In this document: positions 8,754 through 17,369 of the stretch, one piece after another
Numbering within the stretch: the stretch's first letter is position 1
How the letters are laid out: each line of letters begins with the position of its first letter
DNA from: Legionella busanensis
GTDB lineage: Bacteria; Pseudomonadota; Gammaproteobacteria; Legionellales; Legionellaceae
Length of the DNA stretch: 64,000 bases
NCBI RefSeq assembly: GCF_900461525.1
Contig: NZ_UGOD01000001.1
Location: forward strand, 3,082,001 to 3,146,000
Direction: 5' to 3'
Translations under genes and position numbers: made by a program
Notes under the pieces: model-generated
Told to the model about the DNA's origin: nothing
Database searches by the model: none
What the model saw: the letters and a program-made list of their open reading frames with translations, nothing else

Positions 8754-8800
8754 AGATATCTGCTAAGTTAGTAACTTAAGCAGGTATCTATCTTCTTAGT
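8754..8800 (+). terminator. Terminator between DUF4949-like copies 1 and 2
   Basis: AGATATCTGCTAAGTT (from 8754) pairs with AACTTAAGCAGGTATCT (ending 8789) with one bulged T, giving a stem of about 16 bp and a 3-nt loop, followed by ATCTTCTTAGTTTCTT. Confidence 0.6.
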
Positions 8801-8888
8801 TTCTTAACCCTCTACATTAGTCTTTAAATTCTAAACGTAGTTTTTAGTAATCCTAATCCTATGAAAGTAAACATAAGGAATATTCGCA

Positions 8889-9320
8889 ATGAAATTTTCA
8901 AAATTAGTTTTAGCTCTTCCCCTATTAGTATCTCAATCTATATTTGCCTTAACATCTGATAAGCCTGATACTTGCCCTTCTCCAAAAGCTCTTGCTTTGG
9001 TAGGTGTAAGTAATGCTGAGACTATCGACGATGGTCATTTATGGCTAACTTACCGTCCAAGCAATAGTTTTGAAACAACAAATAAATGGACTCTAGTGAT
9101 TGCTCCTATAGAAGCTAAAAGTGCCTCGGAAGCTATCAGCAAAGTGAATAAATCGATATCAAACTTAGCCTTACTAGAAGGTCCTGAAGAAGAAGATGGT
9201 ATGTGGGGCTGCATATATTCTAATAGCGATAATTCTTTAATGGCTATCACTATAACGCCTCCCGTATTTATCGGCTGGAAAAATTTAACACATAAATTTA
9301 ATGTGAAAATTAGTCATTAA
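8889..9320 (+). CDS. Secreted DUF4949-like protein, copy 2
   Basis: The second tandem paralogue, also 143 residues. Its signal peptide is nearly identical to that of copy 1 (MKFSKLVLALPLLVSQS in both), and the mature part is clearly related, with both cysteines kept (C29 and C108). It differs mainly at residues 25-50 and at the C-terminal loop (VFIGWKNLTHKFN). The upstream leader ATGAAAGTAAACATAAGGAA resembles that of copy 1, so the duplication took the 5' untranslated region with it. Copies 1 and 2 are closer to each other than to copy 3. A perfect 12-bp hairpin follows. Export across the inner membrane is well supported; any activity is unknown. Confidence 0.8.
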   Translation: MKFSKLVLALPLLVSQSIFALTSDKPDTCPSPKALALVGVSNAETIDDGHLWLTYRPSNSFETTNKWTLVIAPIEAKSASEAISKVNKSISNLALLEGPEEEDGMWGCIYSNSDNSLMAITITPPVFIGWKNLTHKFNVKISH

Positions 9321-9346
9321 AATTTAAAATTAGTTATTTTGCCTTA

Positions 9347-9387
9347 AATAAGGTGAGTTATTAGTTGAATTAACGACTCACCTTATT
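9347..9387 (+). terminator. Perfect hairpin after DUF4949-like copy 2
   Basis: AATAAGGTGAGT (9347-9358) and ACTCACCTTATT (9376-9387) are exact reverse complements with a 17-nt loop. No T-run follows, so it may end transcription weakly or protect an mRNA end. Confidence 0.5.
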
Positions 9388-9420
9388 AGCAATGGAAATA
9401 AATAGAAGGAATTCTTTTCA

Positions 9421-9855
9421 ATGAAATTTTTATCTTTAGTTCTCGCTTTTCCTCTTCTAATTTCTCAATCTGCATTTGCCCTAACTATAGATAAACCAAA
9501 TGCTTGCCCAACGATTGAGGCGCTTTCTGCCATAGGCGTCAGCAATGCCGAAGAATATATTAAATCTGCATGGATAACTTATCGCCCAAGTAGTAGTTTT
9601 GGAACAGCCAATGACTGGAGCTTCGTTGTGTTTATTATAGAAGCTAATAGTGCTGCTGAAGCTATCGCCAAAACGAACAGTAGCTTACCTTCCTTATCTT
9701 TGGTAGAAGGCCCTGTTGAGACAAAATATAAAGAGTGGACTTGCATATATGCTAACAATGATCAGTCTTTAATGGCATTTGCAGTAACACCACCGGTAGA
9801 TTTTGGTAACTGGAAATCCTTTATTCATAAATTTAATTTAAAAACTACTCATTAA
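9421..9855 (+). CDS. Secreted DUF4949-like protein, copy 3
   Basis: The third tandem paralogue (144 residues) and the most diverged. The signal peptide is MKFLSLVLAFPLLISQSAFA|LT. The core blocks remain (WITYRPSSSFGTANDW, IIEANSAAEAIAK, EGPVETKYKEWTC, LMAFAVTPP, HKFNLK), as do the two cysteines. The acidic EEDG loop of copies 1 and 2 is replaced by ETKYKE. The leader ATGGAAATAAATAGAAGGAA again resembles the other two. It converges with dacB, with a shared hairpin between them. The divergence suggests an older duplication and possibly a different partner. Confidence 0.8.
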   Translation: MKFLSLVLAFPLLISQSAFALTIDKPNACPTIEALSAIGVSNAEEYIKSAWITYRPSSSFGTANDWSFVVFIIEANSAAEAIAKTNSSLPSLSLVEGPVETKYKEWTCIYANNDQSLMAFAVTPPVDFGNWKSFIHKFNLKTTH

Positions 9856-9867
9856 AATTTTGAATGT

Positions 9868-9930
9868 GATGCCTGCTTTAATTTGCTTTTAATTGGCTAA
9901 CAGCCAACTCTATTAGTTTAAACAGGCATC
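9868..9930. terminator. Hairpin between convergent DUF4949-like copy 3 and dacB
   Basis: GATGCCTG (9868-9875) pairs with CAGGCATC (9923-9930); TTAA bases inside extend the arms. Its place between two convergent stop codons suggests a bidirectional terminator. Confidence 0.45.
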
Positions 9931-9938
9931 TCTATTAT

Positions 9939-11735
9939 TCAACTTGCTGCTTCACGAATTGTCCATATCCGTTGTGTCTTAGGTGGCAATAATGTTGATT
10001 CAACCCATAAAAAGAAGTTTTTGCTGTGCATAGCCGGCATTGATTTAGAAGCTAATGCCACAGAGAAAGGATATCTTTTGCGGGCTGCTTGTAAAACAGC
10101 TAATACATGTCCAATGTCAACCTGCTTGTCTTGCAAGACCAATTCATTATTCCGATAAATTACTGTTACAGGCTGCCCTCTAAGAGCTTGTTTTATGACT
10201 GTCTCAAGGCGCCGCCATTTTGCTTGTTTTCCTCGTTGCTGCTCTGCTTGAGTTGGGTTTTGTTGAAATTTAAACCTAGTATTTGGCATAAGCATAGTAG
10301 ACCAAGTACTATTAGTTGGTTTTTGTTGTAAAAAGTAAGTACATAAAGCATCTACTAAATAGCGATACTTGCCAGAAACAGCCGGACTTGTACCACGTCG
10401 GGTATTAACATAAATAGCAAAAGCGAGCGTATGCGCATTTGCTGTATATAAGTATCCTGACAAACTAATTATTCCACGCATCGTTCCCGTTTTAGCGCGG
10501 ACTAAGTCCTGTTGATTCGGCTTTTTAAAACGTTTTTGTAACGTTCCATCTCGCCCAGAAACAGGTAAAGCGGCTATATATTCATAAGCTAATGGGAAGC
10601 GAGCAAATAGAAAACGAAGTAAGTTAACTGTTTGATTAGGTGTAAGCAAATCATAACGTGATAAACCTGAGCCATCGGTTAAAACAGCCTGCTTTAGAGC
10701 AATTCCGGTTTGTTGCTGTAAAAATTGCTTGATAATTGTTTGGGCTTGACTCCAATTAACAGGTGCGCCACTTAGTTTATCGGCTGCATGTAAAAATAGA
10801 CTATCAGCGTATAAATTATCTGAAGGTTTTAAAGTGTCTGCTAATAATTGTGCAATAGGTTTTGAGGTATCTGTGGCAATTAGTAAGTTGCCTGCAGGCG
10901 CCTTCCCTAATAATATATCACCCTCAAGAGTAATATTAGCTCGTAATAATTGCTGCCTTAATAAGCCTTGCGCATACATGAGTGGGTTACGAATGGCCAT
11001 TTTCTGTTGGATTGCCCACTGCCCGATACCAACGCAGCCATAAACATTAAGATGATTTTCTTTATCCATAATAAAGCTGACCCCACAATGCCCAGCTTTA
11101 TCTTTGGTAGTAACTTGGTTATTTACTTTAATACTGCCACTATCGTCATCTACTTCAACTATGGCGGGTAAAGATGTTTTATCAGCAGGATTCACTGTGA
11201 CAGTCATCCGATTGGCATCTATCATAACAGGCGCCAGCGGTGCTCCATAGCTGTAAGCTAAATCTTCAGTCATCCAACCAGGCGCATAAGGATCAATAGC
11301 TGCATGAGTACTATCAATAATAACATTGCCTTGAATTCGATTGATATGCCAATTTTTTAATTCGTTAATTAACCCGCTTAACCGCTCCCGACTAAAAGAA
11401 GGATCGCCAGATAAATGCAGATAGAGATTTCCTTTTAATATTCCCTGTTGAACTTGCGCCGAATTAATACTGAGTTTGTTTTTAAAACGGTAATCTGGGC
11501 CAAGTACCATTAAAGCCGCAGCATCTGAAAACAGCTTCATATTACTGGCTGGAATAAAGGATTGAGCTGAATTTCTTTGATATAAAGTAACACCACTCGT
11601 TAAATCAACGACTTCTATGCCGATATTAATGTTAGGATCAATCTGATTAATTAATTTATCAGCACCACTTTGAATACTAGCATATAAAATTGCTGGGCTT
11701 AACATTAAAGCCATGTGAGTGAAAATCCTTTTCAT
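9939..11735 (-). CDS. dacB: D-alanyl-D-alanine carboxypeptidase/endopeptidase (PBP4 type) with C-terminal extension
   Basis: A 598-residue periplasmic class C penicillin-binding protein that trims or cuts peptidoglycan peptides. A signal peptide is at about 1-19. Catalytic motifs are SNMK at 64-67 (SxxK, nucleophile S64), SDN at 305-307 and KTG at 415-417, in the usual order and with the usual large insert between the first two. The family is normally about 480 residues. Here about 127 further residues (472-598) follow the penicillin-binding fold, basic at first (EQQRGKQAKWRR) and then a compact alpha/beta-looking segment (TVIYRNNELVLQDKQVDIGHVLAVLQAA). It follows parB after 30 bp and is probably co-transcribed. 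Confidence 0.88.
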   Translation of the reverse strand: MKRIFTHMALMLSPAILYASIQSGADKLINQIDPNINIGIEVVDLTSGVTLYQRNSAQSFIPASNMKLFSDAAALMVLGPDYRFKNKLSINSAQVQQGILKGNLYLHLSGDPSFSRERLSGLINELKNWHINRIQGNVIIDSTHAAIDPYAPGWMTEDLAYSYGAPLAPVMIDANRMTVTVNPADKTSLPAIVEVDDDSGSIKVNNQVTTKDKAGHCGVSFIMDKENHLNVYGCVGIGQWAIQQKMAIRNPLMYAQGLLRQQLLRANITLEGDILLGKAPAGNLLIATDTSKPIAQLLADTLKPSDNLYADSLFLHAADKLSGAPVNWSQAQTIIKQFLQQQTGIALKQAVLTDGSGLSRYDLLTPNQTVNLLRFLFARFPLAYEYIAALPVSGRDGTLQKRFKKPNQQDLVRAKTGTMRGIISLSGYLYTANAHTLAFAIYVNTRRGTSPAVSGKYRYLVDALCTYFLQQKPTNSTWSTMLMPNTRFKFQQNPTQAEQQRGKQAKWRRLETVIKQALRGQPVTVIYRNNELVLQDKQVDIGHVLAVLQAARKRYPFSVALASKSMPAMHSKNFFLWVESTLLPPKTQRIWTIREAAS

Positions 11736-11765
11736 TAATTAAATATCCTTATTTAAGAATTACGT

Positions 11766-12548
11766 TTAGTCATAACGCAAGCCCATTCGCTCCAAAAGGC
11801 CGGCTAGTGTATCATTATCAAAAAATTGAAATTGTAGTACTCCTCCAGAATTATGTGTAACAATCTGTACTGGCGCACCTACTTGCTCAGCTAATTGAGT
11901 TTCTAAATATTTAACATCCAAATTAAAAGTCGTTTTATCTTTTTCTATTGATTTTTTCAATCCCTTGACATGTTCTTCTAAAGTGCGAACTGACCAATCC
12001 TTATTAACAACCAGCTCCGCTAATTCATTTTGTATTGTAGGGTGAAAGCCTACAAGTAAACGCGCATGACCTAAGGTTAGCTTACCAGAAATAATTTTTT
12101 CTTGTACATTTTGACACAAAGACAATAAACGAAGAATATTAGCAATATGACTGCGAGATTTACCAACTAAAATCGCTATCTCATCTTGATGAAAATTAAA
12201 TTCGTCCTTTAAACGCCGATAACCTCTCGCTTCTTCAATTAAATTTAACTCTTTACGTTGAATGTTTTCAACTAGGGTAATTGCTGCTGCTTGTTCATCC
12301 GTGTAATCACCAACAAGACAAGGTAGTTCGGTAAGAGCAGCAAGCATTGCTGCTCGCCAACGTCTTTCACCGGCAATAATTTCATAACGGTTAGATACTA
12401 TCTCACGAACAATTAATGGTTCAATTAAACCTTGGGTTAGAATAGAATTTGCTAATTCTTGTAATGATTGCTCATCAAAATGAAGCCTAGGTTGATAACG
12501 TCCCCTTTGCAGATTTTCAATGGGTAGGATTTTGTAAACTGTCGCCAT
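11766..12548 (-). CDS. parB: ParB/Spo0J-family DNA-binding protein
   Basis: A 260-residue ParB. The N-terminal CTP-binding domain has GERRWRA at 60-66 and ENIQR at 94-98. A central helix-turn-helix lies at about 117-140 (QDEIAILVGKSRSHIANILRLL), and a short C-terminal dimerisation domain ends the protein. It would load on parS sites and spread, to organise or segregate DNA. No parA gene is adjacent, which is unusual for a chromosomal parAB. It lies between a CPBP-type membrane protein and dacB, away from any visible origin genes. It could be the chromosomal ParB with parA elsewhere, or a paralogue. Confidence 0.85.
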   Translation of the reverse strand: MATVYKILPIENLQRGRYQPRLHFDEQSLQELANSILTQGLIEPLIVREIVSNRYEIIAGERRWRAAMLAALTELPCLVGDYTDEQAAAITLVENIQRKELNLIEEARGYRRLKDEFNFHQDEIAILVGKSRSHIANILRLLSLCQNVQEKIISGKLTLGHARLLVGFHPTIQNELAELVVNKDWSVRTLEEHVKGLKKSIEKDKTTFNLDVKYLETQLAEQVGAPVQIVTHNSGGVLQFQFFDNDTLAGLLERMGLRYD

Positions 12549-12574
12549 TTAGTGTCCTAAAATAGCTTAATACC

Positions 12575-13315
12575 TTAAGCCCTATCATAAAAGTACCAAC
12601 CTAAATAGAAAAGCATATGCGCAAAAATCACAGACAATATACCGTAATGCCAGAAAATCCAACCAAAAATAATTGCTTGAGTCATATGCAGTAACAACAT
12701 AACATAAATAAAGCGCTGAGTCGTTAAGCAACCGGCTGCAATAAAAGCAGGTAAATGTCCGATAGTCACCACCAAACCACTAATTAGAATGGCAAGCCAA
12801 ATTAATAAGGGTTGTTTGTCACCTGTATATAGGAAAGCAAAAAAGGTAATGACATTAATTAAGCCCCATCGAACTAAAATCTCTTCAACCACCCCGCCAT
12901 ATAAAAGGCAACCATCAATACCAAAAGTTGCTCGTAATGTTCTCATGACAGTAAGCGTTGTTGTATCGAGTAGTTTGCTAGCTACACCATAATAAAGAAA
13001 AAGAAAAAAGATAAGTCCTAAGGTAGTAGCAATTAAAACAGGAATAATATCAATTAAGCCTAAAATTGACTGGCCTTGTAAAAGACCATTTAAAATTGGA
13101 TCGCCTAACCCTGTTACTAACGATAAAATACTTCCTGCTGCACTCATTAATAAGACCATAATTAACGTTTGTACGGTAACAATGCGTGTGAAGCGGCTTT
13201 TTAATTCTTTGCTGTTATGCGGTAGAAGTAAATGGATTAACCGCGGAATAGCAATGTAAACACCTGGTAGTGCTAAGAAAAATAAAAAAAATGTAACTGA
13301 CCAATTAAGTGTCAT
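12575..13315 (-). CDS. CPBP-family intramembrane protease-like protein
   Basis: A 246-residue polytopic membrane protein with about eight hydrophobic segments. It has the CPBP/Abi motifs: EEILVR at 144-149 (EExxxR, E144/E145/R149), a His in GLVVTIGHLPA (H187), and a third-motif His in IFAHMLFY (H233). The family includes prenyl-protein-type and bacteriocin-immunity proteases and many members without a known substrate. The start overlaps the end of rsmB by 11 bp, so it belongs to the def-fmt-rsmB transcript. Active-site residues look intact. Confidence 0.75.
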   Translation of the reverse strand: MTLNWSVTFFLFFLALPGVYIAIPRLIHLLLPHNSKELKSRFTRIVTVQTLIMVLLMSAAGSILSLVTGLGDPILNGLLQGQSILGLIDIIPVLIATTLGLIFFLFLYYGVASKLLDTTTLTVMRTLRATFGIDGCLLYGGVVEEILVRWGLINVITFFAFLYTGDKQPLLIWLAILISGLVVTIGHLPAFIAAGCLTTQRFIYVMLLLHMTQAIIFGWIFWHYGILSVIFAHMLFYLGWYFYDRA

Positions 13316-14594
13316 GATTTCCCTTTCTCAATACACTGTAGAAAAAGCCATCGCAATTGTCTATACCCGGTAAAAGTTGATAACCATAACCTGTTGCGAC
13401 ACCCCATGGCTGTTTTTCCATAATATAGCAAGCATCTGCCTGACCTCTTATAAAATTTGCAATTTGCTCAGCATTCTCTTGCTTTAAGATAGAACATGTT
13501 GCGTAAACTAAAATCCCGCCAGGTTTAAGTACATACCAAATCTTTTGTAACAAAGCTGCTTGTAATTTGACAACCGCTGCAACTTCAGCTTGAGTTCGTA
13601 GTAATTTAATATCAGGATGTCTTCTTATTACGCCCATTGCAGAACAAGGCGCATCGAGAAGAATCCGGTCAAAAAATTGCCCATCCCACCACGCATCCAG
13701 ATCCAACACATCACCCTGACAAAGGGTCGCTTTTAAGCCTAGCCTACTTAAATTATCCTGTACACGTTGCAAGCGCTTTGCATCAATATCTAATGCGACA
13801 CATTCTTGTAAATGAGGCTCTGACTCTAAAATATGGCATGTTTTTCCACCGGGCGCAGCACACGCATCTAGAATCCTTAAATTAGGTTTAAGCATTAATA
13901 GAGGAGCAGCTAATTGTGCTGCTTCATCTTGCACGGCAATATGCCCTTCTGTAAATCCGGGTAATTCATATACATCACATGGTACATCCAACTCTATGCC
14001 AACGGAGGAATATGTGTGTGCTTTAGCATTAAAACCAGCTTGCTTTAAGTGCTCTAAGTATGCGCCTCGGTCAATTCGTTGCTGATTGACTCTTAAACTC
14101 ATAGGTGGATGTGCATCATTATTAGTTAAAATTGTTTGCCAATCATTAGGCCAATCTTCCTTTACTTGTTTCACAAACCACTCAGGATGCCCATATATAA
14201 ATTTAGCTTGCTTTGTTAAGCTAGCTAAAATTGTTTCTTTTTCTCGACAAAAACGTCTTAAAACAGCATTAACTAAGCCCTTTGCCCAACTTTTTCGTTC
14301 CTTATCAAGCATACCTACTGTTTCTTGCACTACTGCATATTCAGGCTTATTCAAATAATTCAATTGATATAATCCTATCAATACAGTTAACCACACATCT
14401 AATTGCTTAGGTTTTTTTGTAAGTAAATGATTTGCTATCGCTTCAAGACGATAATAATGACGACAGACACCATAACAAATAGCTTTAGTTAATGAAGCAT
14501 GCTCTGTATCATTTTGTAATAATTGGGTCAGAGATACTTTATTATTTAATAATTTTAATAAAACATGTAAGGCATTTAATCGCGAGTTATTCAT
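13305..14594 (-). CDS. rsmB: 16S rRNA m5C967 methyltransferase
   Basis: A 429-residue RsmB (Sun/Fmu), which methylates C967 of 16S rRNA using S-adenosylmethionine. The N-terminal NusB-like RNA-binding domain (about 1-130) is followed by the methyltransferase domain. The SAM-binding [10 protein letters not shown] is at 243-252, and the two key cysteines of RNA m5C enzymes are C317 (DAPCSAMG) and C367 (ATCSIL). Its ATG overlaps the fmt stop by 4 bp. The def-fmt-rsmB order is a common gammaproteobacterial arrangement. Length is standard. Confidence 0.95.
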   Translation of the reverse strand: MNNSRLNALHVLLKLLNNKVSLTQLLQNDTEHASLTKAICYGVCRHYYRLEAIANHLLTKKPKQLDVWLTVLIGLYQLNYLNKPEYAVVQETVGMLDKERKSWAKGLVNAVLRRFCREKETILASLTKQAKFIYGHPEWFVKQVKEDWPNDWQTILTNNDAHPPMSLRVNQQRIDRGAYLEHLKQAGFNAKAHTYSSVGIELDVPCDVYELPGFTEGHIAVQDEAAQLAAPLLMLKPNLRILDACAAPGGKTCHILESEPHLQECVALDIDAKRLQRVQDNLSRLGLKATLCQGDVLDLDAWWDGQFFDRILLDAPCSAMGVIRRHPDIKLLRTQAEVAAVVKLQAALLQKIWYVLKPGGILVYATCSILKQENAEQIANFIRGQADACYIMEKQPWGVATGYGYQLLPGIDNCDGFFYSVLRKGNHDT

Positions 14595-15535
14595 TGAAGA
14601 ATCTGGCCAATTACAAGTTGAGAGCGAGCGGAATTAAGCCAGTCGGCTACAGATAAAATTTTACCACCAGCAAATTGTAAGCGCTGAATACGGATTAATT
14701 GATCACCAGTAGCAACCAAAATTCCTTTTTTATTAATATTAATAATTGTGCCTGGACTTTGAGTAGTCATCGTAGATTCAATTTCAGCTTGATGAATACG
14801 CATAACATCAGAGCCTATATAAGTATAAGCAATGGGCCAAGGGTTATAAGCCCTAATTTGCCTATCAATAACTGCTGCTGTTTGGCTCCAGTTAATTAAC
14901 GCATCTTGTTTATTAATTTTTCCCGCATAGGTCGCTAAAGAGTGGTCTTGTGCTATAGGCTGGCTATTACTTTCTGCTAAAGAGGTAAGAGTTTCTAGTA
15001 AAGGTGCTATAGCTAATTGAGCTAACTCATCGTGTAAAGAACCAGCTGTTTCCGTCGGCTTTAGTTGGTAAGTCACTTTATTAAGCATATCACCTGTATC
15101 CATACCAACATCCATTTGCATGATTGTTACCCCTGAATATTCATCACCATGCAAAATAGCATGCTGAATAGGAGAGGCCCCACGCCAGCGGGGTAATAAG
15201 GAGGCATGCACATTCACACAACCTAACTGGGGAATAGACAAAATACGCCTTGGTAAAATTAAGCCGTAAGCAATAACAACTAACACATCCAAATTTAGAG
15301 CAGTTAATTTTTCAACTTCTTCTACATCACGGAAATTTATTGGTTGATAGATAGGCAACTGATGCTCTAAAGCCCAACTTTTTACGGCCGAGGGTTGTAG
15401 TTTTCGACCTCGCCCTGCTGGCCTATCGGGTTGAGTATAAATGGCCAAAAGCTCATGTTTAGAATTAAATAAAGCATTTAAGCAAGGTAAACCAAACTCC
15501 GGTGTGCCAGCAAAACCTATTTTTAAACTTGACAT
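14591..15535 (-). CDS. fmt: Methionyl-tRNA formyltransferase
   Basis: A 314-residue enzyme that formylates initiator Met-tRNA with 10-formyl-tetrahydrofolate. The catalytic residues are visible: N108 and H110 in [15 protein letters not shown], and D146 in MDVGMDTGD. The C-terminal tRNA-binding domain (about 205-314) is present, with SWSQTAA-like and AYNPWP segments as in the family. It starts in the last base of the def stop codon and overlaps rsmB by 4 bp, so the three genes form one tight operon for protein-synthesis start and ribosome modification. Confidence 0.96.
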   Translation of the reverse strand: MSSLKIGFAGTPEFGLPCLNALFNSKHELLAIYTQPDRPAGRGRKLQPSAVKSWALEHQLPIYQPINFRDVEEVEKLTALNLDVLVVIAYGLILPRRILSIPQLGCVNVHASLLPRWRGASPIQHAILHGDEYSGVTIMQMDVGMDTGDMLNKVTYQLKPTETAGSLHDELAQLAIAPLLETLTSLAESNSQPIAQDHSLATYAGKINKQDALINWSQTAAVIDRQIRAYNPWPIAYTYIGSDVMRIHQAEIESTMTTQSPGTIININKKGILVATGDQLIRIQRLQFAGGKILSVADWLNSARSQLVIGQILQ

Positions 15536-16050
15536 TATTTACTACGTGCCTGCAAATGACGTTTAAATTTATCTAATTTTCTTCTTGCCATAGCGCGCTT
15601 TAAAGGAGAAAGAAGATCAACAAAGAGCTTACCATTTAAATGATCTATTTCATGCTGAAAGCATTCACCTAAAACGCCTTCGCCGCTCATTTCATAGAAT
15701 TCGCCAAAACGATCTTGAGCACGAATAGTAACTTTTTTAGCTCTTTTAACCGTATCATAAGCACCTGGTACTGATAAACAGCCTTCTTGATACTCAGCAA
15801 CGCCCTCTGAAGCAATAATTTCCGGATTTGCTAAAACTAGTTGTTCTTTTTTGTCACCAATAATATCGATGACAGATAAGCGTAAACTGACGCCAATTTG
15901 TGGTGCAGCAAGACCTACACCATCAGCAGCATACATGGTTTCAAACATATCTTCGATCAATTCATGAAGCCGCTCATCAAATTTTTCTACAGGTTTTGCC
16001 ACTTGTCTTAAACAAGCCTCGGGTAAATAAAGAATTTTCCTAATAGCCAT
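15535..16050 (-). CDS. def: Peptide deformylase
   Basis: A 171-residue iron/zinc enzyme that removes the N-formyl group from new proteins. All three motifs are intact: GVGLAAPQ at 44-51, EGCLS at 89-93 (metal ligand C91), and HEIDH at 133-137 (ligands H133 and H137, base E134). Length is standard. It is the first gene of the def-fmt-rsmB-CPBP run and diverges from the lysM-dprA operon across a 275-bp region. Confidence 0.97.
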   Translation of the reverse strand: MAIRKILYLPEACLRQVAKPVEKFDERLHELIEDMFETMYAADGVGLAAPQIGVSLRLSVIDIIGDKKEQLVLANPEIIASEGVAEYQEGCLSVPGAYDTVKRAKKVTIRAQDRFGEFYEMSGEGVLGECFQHEIDHLNGKLFVDLLSPLKRAMARRKLDKFKRHLQARSK

Positions 16051-16172
16051 ATGGATCTATGTTAATAGTAAGAATGCGTGGTATTATCGCCAATACATTT
16101 AGTTGCTGCAAGATAATTAGGCTTTAAAACACTTAAAGTTAAAGCCATAAACTTTTCAGGGCACAAACTTTA

Positions 16173-16226
16173 TTTATGAAGTGCAGCAATATACTTAAAT
16201 AACGTTCTGATGTTATTCTTCATAAA
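16173..16226. promoter_or_regulatory. Nested inverted repeats in the def/lysM divergent region
   Basis: TTTATGAAG (16173-16181) and CTTCATAAA (16218-16226) are exact reverse complements. Inside them ATAAC (16199-16203) and GTTAT (16212-16216) also pair. It could be an operator or an RNA structure in the lysM leader. The rest of the 16,051-16,325 gap shows no gene. Confidence 0.3.
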
Positions 16227-16325
16227 GCCTTTAAATGTAAGAAGCAAATATTAAATAAAATTAACACTCCAAATTAAACGGCCAAAGTGTTAAGTCTCGG
16301 GACCTCTTGCTTCAAGGATTGATTA

Positions 16326-17369
16326 ATGCGATATGTGCTGATTATAGTTTGTTTATTATTATCTTTTTGCGCTGAAGCACTCTCTCTTCGTGCTGATTAT
16401 CCTAAACGCTACATTGTTAAACCTGGCGATACATTATGGAGTATTGCTAATTGCTACCTTCACCGTCCTTGGGAATGGAAAGAGCTATGGTATGCAAATC
16501 CTCAAATTAAAAATCCAGATCGTTTGTATGCTGGCGCAATACTTGAACTACGCTTTTTTAAAAAAAATCCTTATATTCGTGTTTTATCTAATGGAACTAT
16601 TAAGCTATCACCTTACGTTCGCCCTTATATTTTAGGCGAGCCCATTTTGCCTATTCCACTTGCAGAAATTAATCCCTTTTTAAATGATTCTTTAATTATG
16701 GATGATAATCGTTTAGCTCTGGCCCCCTATGTTGTTGCTTATGTAGGTGAACATATGCTAGGAGGACAAGGCGATGAAATTTATGTTAGAAGATTACATA
16801 GGCCACCTGAAGCTTGTAATGATACAACTATTGCTTATGCTATTTACCGACCTAATTGCCCTTATAAAGACCCCAATACAAAACAAATATTAGGTTACAA
16901 AGCCATCTTAGTTGGCTATGGACAACTAGTAAAAGGTGGTGAGCCCGCAACAGTACAAATCACTCAAGTCACCGAAGGGGTACGCATAGGTGATCGAGTT
17001 TTGTTTAATGATTTTCCTGCCTTTAATCCTAATTTCCTACCTAAAACACCTGCTTACCCTCTACGAGGTGTTATTATTGATGTTTTACCTAGATACACAC
17101 AAGGTGCTGTAGGATTAGTAGCTGTCATTAATAAAGGTCAAGATGCAGGACTTGAATCTGGTGATGTATTAGGCATTTATTCACCTGCTCATTTGATTCG
17201 AGATCCAAAAGATTGTTATACCCCCTTAAAATGCTCTAAGTCAGTACTTTTACCGCGCGAGCGACTGGGAGAAGCCATGATCTTTCGGGTATTTACCCAA
17301 ACTAGTTTTGCTTTAGTAGTACGCTCTGTACGAGCAATTAATTTAGGAGATATTGTTACAAACCCATGA
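16326..17369 (+). CDS. LysM-domain peptidoglycan-binding protein
   Basis: A 347-residue exported protein with a signal peptide (about 1-19) and one LysM domain at about 29-75 (RYIVKPGDTLWSIANCYLHRPWEWKELWYANP). The rest (about 80-347) is a non-enzymatic region found in LysM proteins encoded just upstream of dprA in many gammaproteobacteria. It contains a beta-rich segment around VGLVAVINKGQDAGLESGDVLGIY. Its 3' end overlaps dprA by 4 bp, so the two are co-transcribed. Its role in the envelope is unknown; the link to dprA is conserved but unexplained. Confidence 0.88.
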   Translation: MRYVLIIVCLLLSFCAEALSLRADYPKRYIVKPGDTLWSIANCYLHRPWEWKELWYANPQIKNPDRLYAGAILELRFFKKNPYIRVLSNGTIKLSPYVRPYILGEPILPIPLAEINPFLNDSLIMDDNRLALAPYVVAYVGEHMLGGQGDEIYVRRLHRPPEACNDTTIAYAIYRPNCPYKDPNTKQILGYKAILVGYGQLVKGGEPATVQITQVTEGVRIGDRVLFNDFPAFNPNFLPKTPAYPLRGVIIDVLPRYTQGAVGLVAVINKGQDAGLESGDVLGIYSPAHLIRDPKDCYTPLKCSKSVLLPRERLGEAMIFRVFTQTSFALVVRSVRAINLGDIVTNP

